NCBI GenBank assembly: GCA_963978905.1
Contig: OZ022260.1
Coordinates: forward strand, 37,403,326 to 37,467,325
From: Trichostrongylus colubriformis
Taxonomy: Eukaryota > Nematoda > Chromadorea > Rhabditida > Trichostrongylidae
Reading direction: 5' to 3'
Length of the DNA: 64,000 nucleotides
Position numbers and translations under genes: made by a program. Positions 46,218 to 58,102 of the stretch are shown here, in pieces (within the stretch, counting starts at the first letter, position 1; every line of letters starts with the position of its first letter). The notes under the pieces were generated by a model that was not told the origin of the DNA, did no database searches, and was given only the letters and a program-made list of their open reading frames with translations.

Positions 46218-46935
46218 CTGAACTTCTTCTACTGGCTACAGAAAACACTTCTATTTCGCCGCATTTTGATCCTCCTTTTGGCATAAGACATGGTCAAGTG
46301 GGATGCTGAGCACTTTTCGCAGATATCATGTCCGATGAATAACTTTGAAAGCGTTAGTATTTCCCCTTGACCATATATGATCTAGCACATTTGGGAGTGG
46401 TAAATTTTCCTTCAGGTACAACAAGTTTTATACATCCATTTTTCCTTATAATTCAAGGAAATGCTCAAACGAGGGACGGGTCACGTAATTGCCACAGTAT
46501 TGACTATACAGTGTATATCCACTAAACCATAGACCACCTCGCTTGTGTGCTTCCAATTCTGTGCCGTCGTCCTATCATATACATGGTAGTCTTCGGTTAC
46601 TTACGCGCTCACACATGGGATTTTGTGACGCCTCCACAATGTTGATTTCCGTCACATTTGATGACTGTTGTAAGGCGATAGACCATGACGGAATCTGTTT
46701 ATTCGTTATGCCTACTGTGGTAAGCTATTGTGTTTCAATCATTTTGTATTGGAGACATTTGCTCAGAAAATTTCGAAATCATACTAGTTGAAATTTACAT
46801 ATTGTGCAATAGGACAAATCGGACATGATAGGCAAAGTGCTCAGCTTTCCATTTGACCATGTCTTAAGCCAGAAGGAGAATCGAAATCCGGTAGTGGTGA
46901 AACAAAAGTGTGTTTTGTGGTCAGTAGAAAACGTT
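46218..46935. repeat. Inverted repeat at the left boundary of copy B
   Basis: 46,218-46,335 is an inverted, diverged copy of 46,812-46,935, both holding 'cataagacatggtcaa' or its inverse. The arms enclose the first 450 bases of copy B. The arrangement suggests the duplication junction was formed or later altered by an inversion. Confidence 0.6.
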
Positions 46936-47038
46936 GAACAAAATGCGAAACCAGCGTCTTTACAAGGACCCGAAACATCGGCTCCTCTCCATGGAGCGTT
47001 ACACTCACCTCTCTGTCAGACGACTGCTGACAGTCTAC

Positions 47039-47615
47039 TTCCCTGTAGTGTACTTAACTGACAATCGTCGAAAAAGAGTTGTGTGACTCTGCTCAGAGAA
47101 TCGTTTTGCAAATTGGAAAGCGGTTCCGAGGTCAGCATCCAAGAATACGTCGGGGTTATGTATCCGATTACAAACGACAACATCAACCTCGCGCCCTTCC
47201 CTTAATCGCAGAAACTGTGAGAGTGTGAGAACTTCCAATCAGAAATGGTGATATGGAGAAATGAGGGTCGGGAACGACTCCTTATTATAAATGTAACCTT
47301 CGAAATGAGCTGATGTAGTGCGAGAGGAAACTAACTTAGTGTCTTCAACGTGAGGTGCGAAATCGGCTGCCAATTCAGAATAGCACGAAATCTTGACTTA
47401 CCCGTGAAGTCCTCGATCAATGTTCGAGCTGACCGTAGTTCCTGTATCTGAAATAGATTGTGGAATGAAATACCTGAGATGTTAAAACATCAACACAGCA
47501 GAGACTCATTAGAAAGATCAACGATACAAACCTCCATAATCTAGACTTTCATGTTCATGATCTTCTCCATCTCCCGAATGACTTTCGAAATCTATATCCT
47601 CATCAGTAGTGGTAG
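47039..47615 (-). CDS. Three conserved exons of an unrecognised host gene (copy B, partial)
   Basis: Exon 1 (47,532-47,615, 84 nt) after TTTGTATTTGCAG reads TTTDEDIDFESHSGDGEDHE and ends at G|GTTTGT. Exon 2 (47,402-47,447, 46 nt) after CTATTTCAG reads TGTTVSSNIDRGLHG, donor G|GTAAGT. Exon 3 (about 47,039-47,200) after a weaker GATTAAG reads EGREVDVVVCNRIHNPDVFL and LFRRLSVKYTTG, possible donor GTAGAC. Phases join throughout. Exons 1 and 2 match those of copy A in phase; exon 3 is intact only here, because A has indels. A candidate further exon lies near 46,850-46,990. The function is unknown; the acidic, His-rich segment is the main feature. Confidence 0.6.
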
Positions 47616-48149
47616 CTGCAAATACAAAAAAAAACATTGAAGAAACACATCCACACTCAGCATCTCACTTTAGCTAATCATTTTGCGATCATTTCAACAC
47701 TGAACAGAAAGAAACACAAGGTGAGGCTCCAAAGTTATCATTTCGAAAAGCTCGAAAGATTTCACTGAACATTGCGGAAGAAATTTGAGCCTAGTGGCAG
47801 TCTTTCCGCCCGTAGCCCCTTTCCAAGCCTGGAATCGAGCAATTTAATGCATTTTATGTTTTGACACTATTTGAAAAGAGTCAGCAGATATGCATCCGAC
47901 TGGCTTACTGCTGCCTCTTACCCTATCCTTACCGCCTTGATGGGAGTGGAGCAGAAACAAATGAGCTAATCTAACCCTAGACTGCCAAAAGCCAAACAAA
48001 TGAGCTAATCTAACCCTGGACGTGCGATGACTATGGTGATATATGATATCACATTCATTCTACAGTGCACGTCACTGCAGTCATGTGATTAACTAAAAAG
48101 TGTCACGTAGCTTGTGTTTACCACATATTTCTGAGGATAGTCTTTTTAT

Positions 48150-48640
48150 TTCTAGTGCGTTCAGTATTTTCCTTCCACTTTTTACAGTTGTTTCTGGTCT
48201 TGCAAAATCCCAGCTCATATGCAAGCAATAGTTTCTCCAGCCACAGAACCCAAAAACACGGTCACGAATGACCTTTCAGCTTTGTTGCGAAATGCCGCAT
48301 CGCTCCATTGTAACACAGAGGGAAAGGAAAAATACTGGGAACACCAGAATTAAAAACTTTCTAGAAATAAATAGCAAAGACGAGCTAAGTGACTCTTTTC
48401 AATTTATCACATGAGTTCACTATGAAGTGAATAATGTGACAATCACCATAGTCATGGCACGTTCAAGCTATTTAAGGGTCAGATCAAGGTGGGTCAACTA
48501 TTTGCTCGATTCCCATAGAGGTGGTAAGGATAGGGAACGCGGCAGCAGTGAATCGGTCGGATGCACATCTGCTGGCTCCTTTCAGAAAGTGTCAATGTAT
48601 AAAATGAAATGGATCACTTTATTCCAGGTTTGAAGAGATG
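48150..48640 (+). pseudogene. PLE family 1 relic (copy B)
   Basis: Decayed counterpart of 7,130-7,560, with a recognisable end of the endonuclease frame (about 48,310-48,415) and the start of the tail near 48,620. It marks the empty site of the MITE. Confidence 0.55.
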
Positions 48641-48689
48641 GGTAGCCTGCCGATAGGCTCCACTTTCTTTGGCAATATTTTGTCTACCA

Positions 48690-49100
48690 CATAAGCAGGT
48701 GGGGAAGGTCGGTTTCAAGTTGTGGTTGGATAGGGCATAGTCCAAGATGTACAAAGCGTACATGGGTCTTGTGGAACTCGCCCACATTAGAAGGAGCGTG
48801 CGCTGCAATGTCCTCGGCTCAAAGCGAGAATTCCAAAATTCGTTGTGAAACTGCCGAGTTCTTGAGAGAAGTTAGCCCACTATGAGTTCAGGATATTCCT
48901 AGAGTCAGGAAAGGCCCGCCTCCAGTGGACGGAGCGTGCTCCGAGTAAGCGTTTATCACTACAAATGTTCATAACTCTACTCCAGATCGGCCTAGATGAT
49001 GAGAAGAAACGTGAGCTCCAACGAGGTCTGAGCTGGAGATCTAAGCTGCAGCTATAAACACTGCAACATTTGCTCCAGCCAGTATTACTCGAAGGCACGT
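48690..49100 (+). repeat. Dispersed repeat, copy B counterpart of 8,600-9,010
   Basis: Contains the 'agtccaagatgtacaaagcg' core and the 'cccgcctccagtgg' block in the same order as copy A. Confidence 0.5.
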
Positions 49101-49109
49101 TCCGCGAAT

Positions 49110-49765
49110 ACCTTGAATGGGTTCAAGAGCTGAATTACGAATTTGGAGGTGCTAAGGAGTACACCAAAAAATCGCAAGAAGCCCCCAAAAATGGCAAAAA
49201 TGAGGCCTCCTGACATTTGGCCTTGTACGAGATTACCGCGTAAAAACGAGCCTTTGAATCAGTCCCCGCTGGATGGTATGATGAAGAACCTCGGGATATT
49301 ACCTTTTCCCCGAGTGGACGTTTCATTACCTAGTAGAATTTCTTCTTTATCTTATCATATCGTATCGCAGAATCACAGGCACGCAAAGTGGCACGTAAAG
49401 CGTAAAAGTCCCGGCGTTGCTGGCTGCGGTTACTCAGATGCCGCCGTTTACGTCGGTACCGCAAGTTATAGAAGCGGCCTAACCCAAACCATTGTGATCC
49501 GCTGCGTATGGTAACATAGTTTGAGCAACCACACCTATAACCTTTAATCATCCACATTCCCACAAATAGAGGATGGGAATTTGCGGCTCAAAAACAAAGG
49601 TTATGAATGTGAAGATAACATTAGACTTAATCGAAGGAAAAATGAAAACCTCAAACCTTCAAAGGAACCGGACGAGATTACATATTAGTGCGGAATTGAT
49701 ACTTGGACGTGCTTTTGCTTACACGGTACATAAAAATAGACGATTTCACGCGCTACTCTTTATTG
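49110..49765. other. No supported gene
   Basis: From about 49,490 it aligns with 11,650-11,960. A 123-codon plus-strand frame at 49,143-49,514 has no motif and no counterpart in A. Confidence 0.35.
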
Positions 49766-50417
49766 GATGCAGTGATAAGGGAAATTGGGACGAAGTGTGA
49801 AAAAATAGCGAATATGACGGTTGAGATGATCAGTAATACGAGGGTGAAGAGAAAATGCAAGTGGCCAAGAATCCGAGAAAGAGGACCCCTCCCCACAGTT
49901 GATTCTCGAATCACCATTCCATCGAGATCCGGGGACCCGAACGACTTTTCCGTAATCATCGGGCAGAAACAGAGTGGAAATAATACAAAAACCTAGAAAG
50001 GCAGCCCATCGTTAAATGAAGACGACCGAGACAAAAAGCGAGAATTAATGGAAAAAGAGTAGAAAAGGAAAACTCCCTAGCTTTACGAGTAAGCATCCGA
50101 AATCAAAAATACAAAGATAACCATCTGTTTGAAAAAAAGGCTGCGACATTCTTGCTTATGGAAACGCGCACCGATTGCTTCAACCCTGCCGCAGCTCCTC
50201 GGCCCCTCCCACCTTATCCGACCAGAAATGCTCGTCGCTTGGAGGAAGACCGAGACAAGAAAGGCGGCAGGAGCTAAATAGGCTGCCTCCACATCAGCTC
50301 AAAGGCGCACCTTTCACTGGGGATTTGGCCGCAGATGGGCTTCCCAAAATCCTACTTTTCAAGTGAACGACTTTTCTAAGGAATTTCTTATCACCCACAT
50401 TACTCCTATCACTAACT
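49766..50417. mobile_element. TTAA-type element, present in both copies (B version)
   Basis: Homologue of 11,991-12,408. The left end (about ATGCAGTGATAAGGG) is worn; the right end CTCCTATCACTAACT abuts TTAA at 50,418-50,421. The longer interior matches 29,100-29,230 and 61,490-61,630. Confidence 0.5.
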
Positions 50418-50569
50418 TTAAAGATGCTACCCTTATTATACGTTGTCATACTTTGTCTTATCCCTCCCTTCTTACGCTACTTGGCTCTCACTTCTGCCTC
50501 AATCACGTTCAACGAGATGGGCCAAATTTCGGATGGAAAAGTCAGTGTATATTCATGGGTTCTACGCAC

Positions 50570-51326
50570 CTTAATGCCCTACTTGAATGTAGCCATAAGG
50601 GTAAAGCATCTGAAGTTGTGAACCGAATTATGTTTTTTCCACGGGCACTCTAGCTGCCGCGGGACACGATTCCATTGTACTCTTGACTAAGCTGTCTGTT
50701 TCGTACGGAATTCTTTCACGTTTCCTAGCAGGCCATCTGCTGCGAAGACGAGCGTTTACGTGATTTCCTCACTTGGCGAACAAGTCTAATAAAAGAATGA
50801 CAGCCTTTTGAAATAGCGTTTACAAAATATTTAGACAACCAGTTAGTTCAGCGCTGGGCACAGTAAGGCCGTGGGACATTTTATTTCTGGTTTGTCGCTG
50901 GTTTGAAAGCGAAGGACGTGACGACGAAAGCTTCGGGCGAATGTGACTTCATTCCATGAAAAGCTCACAGTACTTTTCCATCGTTATGTAGCTGCGCTGT
51001 ACACAGTATTCTCAGACCCCTTGTTCAGCAAGGAAAGCAGAAACTCGCATTTCCCAAATACCCAAATCATCGCAACCACCTTATGGGTAGAATGGCGGCA
51101 CCGCTAAATAATCTGCCAGCAATCACTGGGTTGAGCAGCTACAGCAAGTTTGCTCACAAAGCAGCCACAACCAGTTGGAGATATTGATAAGAATAATCAC
51201 CTTCTGTGGTCGTCGTGCTCAGCAATGTTTCGTTCTCCTCATGAATCTTCATCGTCACGTGCTGGATAGTTGGAGAAGATTGCGAAAAATTGAAGTGATT
51301 CTTTTTCATTTTTTCCAAATCCTTTA
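50570..51326 (-). pseudogene. Copy B exons of the gene at 12,552-13,371, with a nonsense codon
   Basis: The first exon (51,158-51,326, 169 nt) after TTGAACATTTCAG reads KDLEKMKKNHFNFSQS and then a shortened Thr-rich segment, donor TTT|GTGAGC. The second exon (50,570-50,609, 40 nt) keeps CAACTTCAG and AAG|GTGCGT, but the Gln codon of A's TFKQGIK is TAG here. Length and phase agreement with A show this was coding at the time of duplication. The stop suggests B is now a pseudogene, or that it skips this exon. Confidence 0.6.
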
Positions 51327-51954
51327 CTGAAATGTTCAACTACGAGAGAGATTAGCTCGGAAAACAAGCCGCCCCAATTTTTGTACGACAGCGATTTGGT
51401 GGTGCGATTTCCGTCAACTTGCCCTTTTGTGAATAGCGATCTCTCGTCATCAGCTCATGTGTGGTTATGATAACTCTACTCTTCTTTTATATTAATTCAT
51501 CAACAATTAATTGACTCTCAAAGATAAGCTGGTTGACGGGACCTAACAACCCGCATGTTCCTGACCCTTCTGGAACAATCCCAGATAATCTTGTATCACA
51601 ATCCCCTGAAAAATCCGCTCATTTGGTAACCCGCTTCACACTTTCCTACTCTTCGCTCATGTTTCATCCGAGACGCGGTCAAGATGACAGGAAACTAATC
51701 TCAATCTTGTAGCGCAGCTACATAATGTGCATAGCGCAGCTACATAACATGTAATCATTTCCTCTGCGTGCGTAGAAACGGACCACAGACAGAATGTCGA
51801 GCAAGTTGTCAGAAATCGCACAAACTCATGCATCCTATCTTGGACATTGGTGATTGTAAGACGATGGAAACACATATGCAACTCACCTGCACGCTTTACA
51901 CACTGCTCATGCTTCCTTTGAAGCACTCCTCTTGAATGAACTGAAGCTTCCAGC

Positions 51955-52152
51955 TTAACAAAAAATGTGCAGTTGAAGGATGACCTCTTTTGGATAATTT
52001 TGAACTACTCGAAGGCAGCGGGAGGGACAAGGATAAATTAGGGACAGGAATACATGCTTTCTGAATGAATCTTTCACTTCAGAAGAGGTGATGTATAGCG
52101 AAACTCGCATTGAAAAAGCGCGGCTTGGGGTCTTATTACTGTCCCGCAGCAC
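51955..52152 (-). CDS. Conserved open frame shared with copy A, possible exon
   Basis: Counterpart of 15,804-15,989: PSRAFSMRVSLYITSSEVK is identical in protein and later blocks are similar. No clear splice signals. Confidence 0.3.
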   Translation of the reverse strand: MLRDSNKTPSRAFSMRVSLYITSSEVKDSFRKHVFLSLIYPCPSRCLRVVQNYPKEVILQLHIFC

Positions 52153-52786
52153 GGCATGCCGTTATGCGGTCCATCAGCCGAGCGAGGGTAGGACGACGTT
52201 CGCGACCAGCTGATTTAGCCTTTCCGCCCATGTTCGGTCTCTTCCCACTAATGAACAAAGGAACGCAAGACCATCTTCAGACTTTTCCCGGCTAGTGATG
52301 CGAAGGAGCGCGAGAGAGGAGGGGATTTCGAAACCCTATTCCTCGATCTTTTTCTCGTTTTATTTCGTTCTTTGTCTACTGTTACACTGCTGACACCACT
52401 ACTTTCATATCCTACAGTCTGCCAAATTTACCTTGTCCGATGTCTTTGACAACAGCTATCTTTTCCATGCATTCTCCATGGTTGTCCCCAAACCCACTGC
52501 ACATAACAGCCCATCGAGTTTAGTTCCGACTGTATCCCTCGAAAGTTTTTATACGACAGCGAAGTTTTTTTCAGGTCACCTACCATTAACGTTTTCTACA
52601 ACCCCAAATAACAAACCAGAGCTCCATAATTGCTGCGACGCAAGATATGATTTCATGGCAAGAAGATAGACAGATACGTACGCTGACAACGCTTAGAGGT
52701 TGTCGACAGACCACTCGGCGGACTTCATAGTAGGACATCTTCGTAAACTCGAGAAGAGTGATTTTCGCTGACAGAATTCCACTGAA

Positions 52787-52846
52787 TAGTGTTGAAGAAG
52801 GTATACTGCCTTCCTGATGAGAGGCTGTATTCGTTCGAAACATTAG
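52787..52846 (+). ncRNA. Candidate type III hammerhead ribozyme
   Basis: In order: TAGTGT (52,787-52,792), GUU triplet with T at 52,793 as the predicted cleavage base, GAAG (52,794-52,797), loop, CTTC (52,810-52,813), CTGATGA box (52,814-52,820), GAG (52,821-52,823), 10-base loop, TTC (52,834-52,836), GAAA (52,837-52,840). Helix III pairs the last A of GAAA plus CATTA with TAGTGT (6 bp, one G-U); helix I is 4 bp; helix II is 3 bp with one G-U. Every invariant base of the hammerhead core is present. The paralogue at 16,624-16,682 has the better helix II but a broken core. The element that brought it in is not identified. Confidence 0.45.
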
Positions 52847-52914
52847 AAGAGAAGAGTTCATTGGTTGGTTCGTTGTTCCGCTCCCTGCTGTTAGGAAGCA
52901 CTAAAGACAGTTTG

Positions 52915-53250
52915 AATCATAGCAGCGATGTCCTAGCAGCGAGAGCTCTATGACTTCTATAAACCGAGGGGTTTATCCTCGGGGATCCTTCCACGAGAGA
53001 TCCACTACGGAAGCTGGCTCTGCTGTTTGAGGCGAACACTGATGCCGTATGTGCTCTCAAGCCCGACTGCGCCGACTGAACGTTTCATATTTTCATGACG
53101 TTAGGAGTGGTGAGCCTCAGCTTGCTCCTGCTTCCGGAGCGACATTCCGAAATATTTTGCCCCAATACTTTTATCTCTTTCATTGCCCTCTGTTTTGTGT
53201 AACTGGCGTGAGGCGCAAACGAAGTTACTCTTATTTGGCAGCTCCTGTCA
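52915..53250. mobile_element. TA-type MITE, fragment
   Basis: Matches the end portion of 7,567-8,310 and 20,167-20,850, with 'ccaatacttttatctctttc'. The terminus is lost. Confidence 0.5.
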
Positions 53251-53255
53251 CGTTA

Positions 53256-53870
53256 TTGTAGGGCATGATGATGATATGCTGAGTGTGACTCGGACCTCAC
53301 TGATCTCCATCTATTTTTGTTGAGGCTGTTCTGGAGCCGAGTTATGGGCATTTGTGGTGAGCATCGCCTATTTGAAACACTCTGCTTCCACTCGAATACC
53401 ATTAGCTGTTCTTCACCATCTTTCGCAGACGTACGGACCTCAGAACGATTGAGAGGATTTTTCCACCCAAGCTCGAACATTGGAACGCATGCCCCACCCA
53501 GAGTGGACGGAGTCCCATATGATCCATGTCGCTCTGTACATCTCCCCCATGCCCCACCCACCCTACACCTGCCGCGACCTTTCCCGCTTGTTTCTCAGGT
53601 TATGTCGAGTTTGGGGTAGACAGACAAACGAAATAACACACACACCGACTCCCGGTTTATATATAAGTTATGATACTTGGTCTTGCTCTTTAGCAGCTGC
53701 TGACGATCCGAGGGATTGTAGACAACGTTCAAAAATGTATACATATCACATCATTTCAAACAGTACCATCTTGATCACCACGCTCGGGATATTGCAGAGA
53801 TCATAGTCGCACAAACATTTGAGTCGCGCACTTGTCTGTTCGCAGTGCCTCGTTTCCTGTGAACAAAAAT
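53256..53870. repeat. Dispersed repeat shared with 20,870-21,480
   Basis: Includes 'ggagccgagttatgggcat' and the inverted 'catggtcc'-type core near 53,490-53,600. No coding signal. Confidence 0.45.
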
Positions 53871-54139
53871 CATTGATGAACTTTAGGCAAATCGGGGATT
53901 AGCTTAAGGTCAAAAAAGGATGGACACAAGTGAAAATAACAAGGGCGCCTCGCACGAAATTTTTCTCAAATTGTCATAGGGACAAATGACTTCACCCGAT
54001 GATGTGCCTTCCCCCCATTCGTTGTTCACAATGTGGTTGCATGAAGTGAAGGCATAGATATTTGCAAAATAATCCTACTACATATAGTATTGGGTCGTTG
54101 GGCTATCGCATAGTACTGCGTGAATAACACAATGAGTTA

Positions 54140-56590
54140 TGTAATGGGAAATGGTCGATGTTGACTGTTTGCTGAGCATTTACTTTCTACAAATAGGTGG
54201 CAGATGATAACCGATATCGAGAATAGCACCGCTGAGGAGGGTCATCATTTTGCAGAGGTTCAGATGATCCAGCGGTCGTTACCTTTTGTTACAATGATAT
54301 TGACGATCAATATTCAGAAATGACGTGGGTAAATCCACTTATCAGTTACCCTTATGCTAAAAGTGGTCACTGTTGGGTGATCAGATAGTTTAGGGATGAG
54401 CAGATATGGATTCAACTGCATCATTGGCAGCAATTTGTCTATTTGCTGAGCATCCATTGTCTACATATTGATGGTACATCCATATGCCAGTTATTAATGC
54501 TTATCGTTTTTGTAAACATGTACCACTATTTGGAATTTTACGTAGGCTAGTGGGCGATACCCAGTATTGTTGCTGGCATCGCATGAGAGAGTGGATCGCT
54601 TGCTTTAATATCACAAATCTAGATCTTTATCATCCATGTGGATCGCAGTATCGAATTACATGCACCATTATCTGGAACGCTAGGCAATTTAGCGGTCGAT
54701 ACATCGGCAACAGATATCAGAACACAAACAAAATACGTTCACCCAATGGTACTGAGCATCAGCCGCATTTACTATAGCAGCTGTGCTAATTTGATGTTCA
54801 CGCTGCAGGAGTAGAATATGTGCAGCGTGAACATCAAATTAGCAGCTTGGCATGAGGCTTCGGGACAGAACAACACTCGGAGATATAGCAGTTGTATAGA
54901 AGTAATAAGCGATGTACCGGATTTTATCCCTTCCCCATTTCCTAATGGCTCTCATAAGTCCTCTATGCCGTTATCAAATTCCGAAAGACACCATTCAGTT
55001 TCCCGTACCCTGTAACACCTGCGAGGTGAACATTCCACTGTTGGCCGAAAGAAGGGAACGAATTTGTCGACATTCGTCCTTTAACGCTCATATCGAATCT
55101 TATCAATCGTTATCAGTTTGGATACCCATCATTGATGTGCCCGTACCATCCCTCAAAAAAAAAACTATGAGTGGCGGCAGTCTAGAATCGACCCGAAAAG
55201 TGAAAAAATTTGGCGACATCAGCCTTTCGAGGGTCCTTACCAGCCCATAAAAGCTGCTATCACTTTTGGTCCACCACCGCTGGGATCCCTTCACCACACC
55301 CATATCATATGTGAAATTCAGGATCCCACCTTTGCTGCGACGCGAAATATGAATTTCCGGTCAAACATACAGACACACCCCCAACAGACACATTCAGCCG
55401 GTAATATAAAGTAAGATTCGTTTGTCTCTGTGTGTGTCCGTCAGTTTGTCACGAAATTCATATCTCGCGTCGCAGTAAAGCTGGAACCTCGAATGTTACA
55501 ATGATATAGGAAGCGCTGAAGGAACCCTAGCGGTGGTGGATAGAAAGTGATAGCAGCTGATAAGAGTTGATAAAGCCTAGAAAGGCGAATGTGACTAAAG
55601 TCGTTTCGTCTTCCGCGTTGATCTTGGAGCGTCGACCCTCACAGGTGTTGTGCGGCGTGGGGCGGAGACATCAATGTGGGTGACCCGCATTTATAACGGT
55701 TGATAATATTGGCTAATGAATGTGAAAAGACCAGTGTCTTCAAATCCGTTTCGCTTTTCGCACTCATCCTAGGGCGTTCATATTTACAAGTGTTTTGCAG
55801 GGTGGGACGGGGGACATTGATGGTGGATGAACCAGCTTGATGACGGGTAAAAAGATCAGATAAGAAGCGTCAAAAGGCAAATGTCGCGAAATTCGTTTTC
55901 TTTTTCAACAGAAAGTGAAGTGTCCAAACTCATAGTTGTTGTATAAGAGGGTACGGGGACCTCGATAGTGGCGACTTTATTCTGATAATGACTCAGCGCT
56001 GATAAGAGCCGTTAGGAAGTGGGTTGGGTAAAATCCAGTACACTGTTGACTACTACTACACGACCGCTACAATAAAAGCGTCTGACGAGCAGTGCCATTG
56101 GGTGAACATATTTTGATTTTGTTCTGATATCAGTTGCCGATGAATCGACCGTTATTGCTCAGCGTACGGATAGTGGTGCGCGTCTTTGATCATGCTTTAT
56201 ACATTCTATGATCAGGATACGATCTGAATGTGCGATAGTAGAGCAACTGAACCATTCCCTCATGCGGGACCTGCGACAATACTGGGTATTGACCGCATGG
56301 CCATGTGCGATTCGAAACAGTGGTGCATGTTTACGAAAACGATAAGCATCAATAAGTGGCATACGATTCTCCATCAACATTCAAGAATCAGATGCTCGCT
56401 GAGTAAGAAACTGGCTCCCACTCGGAGCGAACGAACACAACTCCATCGATCTCTGAACTATCTGAACTCCCAATAGTGACCACTTTAAGCAAAATGTCAA
56501 ATAATTAGTCACAAACGCATCTCATTCCTGATCCATTAACATTGTTAGTCAGTATCATTGTAACAGGGGTATCAACCGCTAAATCATCTT
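54140..56590. repeat. Large foldback (arms about 500-600 bp) in copy B only
   Basis: 54,140-54,775 and 56,065-56,590 are diverged inverted copies, with shared blocks such as 'gccagttattaatgcttatcg' against its inverse near 56,330-56,370, and 'ttcacccaatgg' against 56,095. The 1.3-kb centre includes a smaller inverted pair (about 55,235-55,330 and 55,490-55,570). It interrupts the homology with copy A near 21,740, inside the counterpart of exon d. Confidence 0.65.
54785..54843. repeat. Perfect palindrome, 23-bp arms, next to a PLE terminal block
   Basis: 54,785-54,807 and 54,821-54,843 are exact inverted copies with a 13-base loop. The right arm continues directly into 'ggcatgaggcttcgggacag', the PLE family 1 terminus. 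Confidence 0.85.
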
Positions 56591-57245
56591 GACTTCCAAA
56601 AAGTGGTGGCCGCTTTCGGGGAAGTGAAATGCAGTCGTTCATGAATAGCTTCACGATAAACACTGGGCTCAAGCACTAAACTTTCAGCAACTGAACGTAC
56701 TTCGTTATCCAGCAGAAATAATCGGGACCCTAGGGTGTGCACCCTTATGTTAGGATGCCGCACGGTACAAAGCAACGTGCGACGTTTCGCACGAGTTCAT
56801 TGTCCTTGGTGGGAATTGCGTGTGATTGCACCGGAAGGGTGGCGACCGCATCGACGCCTACCTCTATTCATTATGGCGTGATATTGAGCTTGCTTTTGAA
56901 TTGTTTATATACTAGTAGTGAGGATTCGTATGAATTAGTTCATCTTGCATGTTTTCAATTTACTTTTAGTTGATAGTAGTGTTTTGCATGCAGTCATTCC
57001 ATTTTCTATGCTGTGTTACCTATTCTATCCATCATTTTTGCTCTCCGGAAATTTTCTTTTGCTACACATGTCGCATTATAATTTAAATTAATTATATTAT
57101 TGTATTATTTTGTAATTATTATGCTGTTTGAATTGTATCAAGCTGTATTAGTGCGCTTCTTGCAGGTAAAGTAAAGTGGATGGGAGGGAGGGGGGAGGGG
57201 CGGGAGACGTAACTCACCGACGCTTCACCGAAACCAACAATTATA

Positions 57246-58102
57246 TTAGGTTGAACCATAATTTCTGTTACATTTTGACAAAAAATTTCAAATTTATTTT
57301 TTTTAATTTGTGTCTAACTTCAGTCAACAAAATATGTACCATTATAATCAACAATATAATGCCAGCGAATAGGGAGATGACAGATGCCTTGCTTATAGAA
57401 GTCTGGGGATTTCTGGTTGAAGAAAATCTGGAGGTCGATTTTGAAATCATCCTCATCATTGAACTGCCGTCCGTTGGGGAAGTGGGTCAGAGATAGGAAT
57501 AGGTGGTAGTCAGTTGGGGCCATGCCCGGAGATTACGGTGGACGGGGGAGCTTCGTTTAACCAAGGTCCTGGATCCTTTGACACGCCAACTTTGCCCATG
57601 TGGGTGAGCGTTGTCGTGGAGGAAGAAGTCTTGCTCCATTTTTCCGGCAAGTTTTGCCGCTCCGGTGTCCAATTGCCTGCAGTAGAGATCGGCAGTGGCT
57701 GTCGTGTTGAATGGTAACAGTTCCCTATTTTTTTTTTGAAAATTTTTAAAAAAAAGTTTTTTTCTCAATGCAATTTTTGAAATTTTTCCTGTTCCAATTT
57801 GAGCCGATCGAGCCATCGGGCTGCCGCCATATGAAAGACAGTACCTGGGTCCATCGACTGGTTAATTTTGTTAGTGGCCTCGCATGCTGAGGAACCGAGG
57901 AGGTGTTCGTGAATTTCGCACATTTCGCGATATTGCCGTAAATTCACTGCTAGTTGAAGCCATAGAGAATATGAATGTGTTAATCAGTAGTCCCTTTCAC
58001 TCGCTTTATATACCCCCCCCCCCACTACCAAATGTTCCAGAAGCTTCCACAGTTTTCCACAAGAAAAATAAAAAGTGTAACAGAAATTATGGTTCAACCT
58101 AA
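57246..58102 (-). mobile_element. mariner transposon, internally deleted
   Basis: Perfect-looking inverted ends: TTAGGTTGAACCATAATT at 57,246 and its inverse ending at 58,102, both flanked by TA. At 857 bp it is about two thirds of a complete mariner. The ends agree closely, so it is younger than its host element. Confidence 0.92.
57320..57930 (-). pseudogene. mariner transposase, deleted and frameshifted
   Basis: On the minus strand the N-terminal helix-turn-helix region (LLGSSACEATNKINQS, about 57,830-57,910) is followed, after a deletion of most of the linker and the first catalytic Asp region, by LYCRQLDTGAAKLAGKMEQ and FFLHDNAHPHGQS (second Asp). In another frame comes MAPTDYHLFLSLTHFPNG, with the third Asp of the DD34D triad, ending near 57,320. 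The enzyme would nick and join at TA sites, but this copy is inactive. Confidence 0.85.

Noticed and set aside
49143..49514. 123-codon plus-strand frame
   Set aside because: No motif, no counterpart in copy A and no splice context; likely chance.
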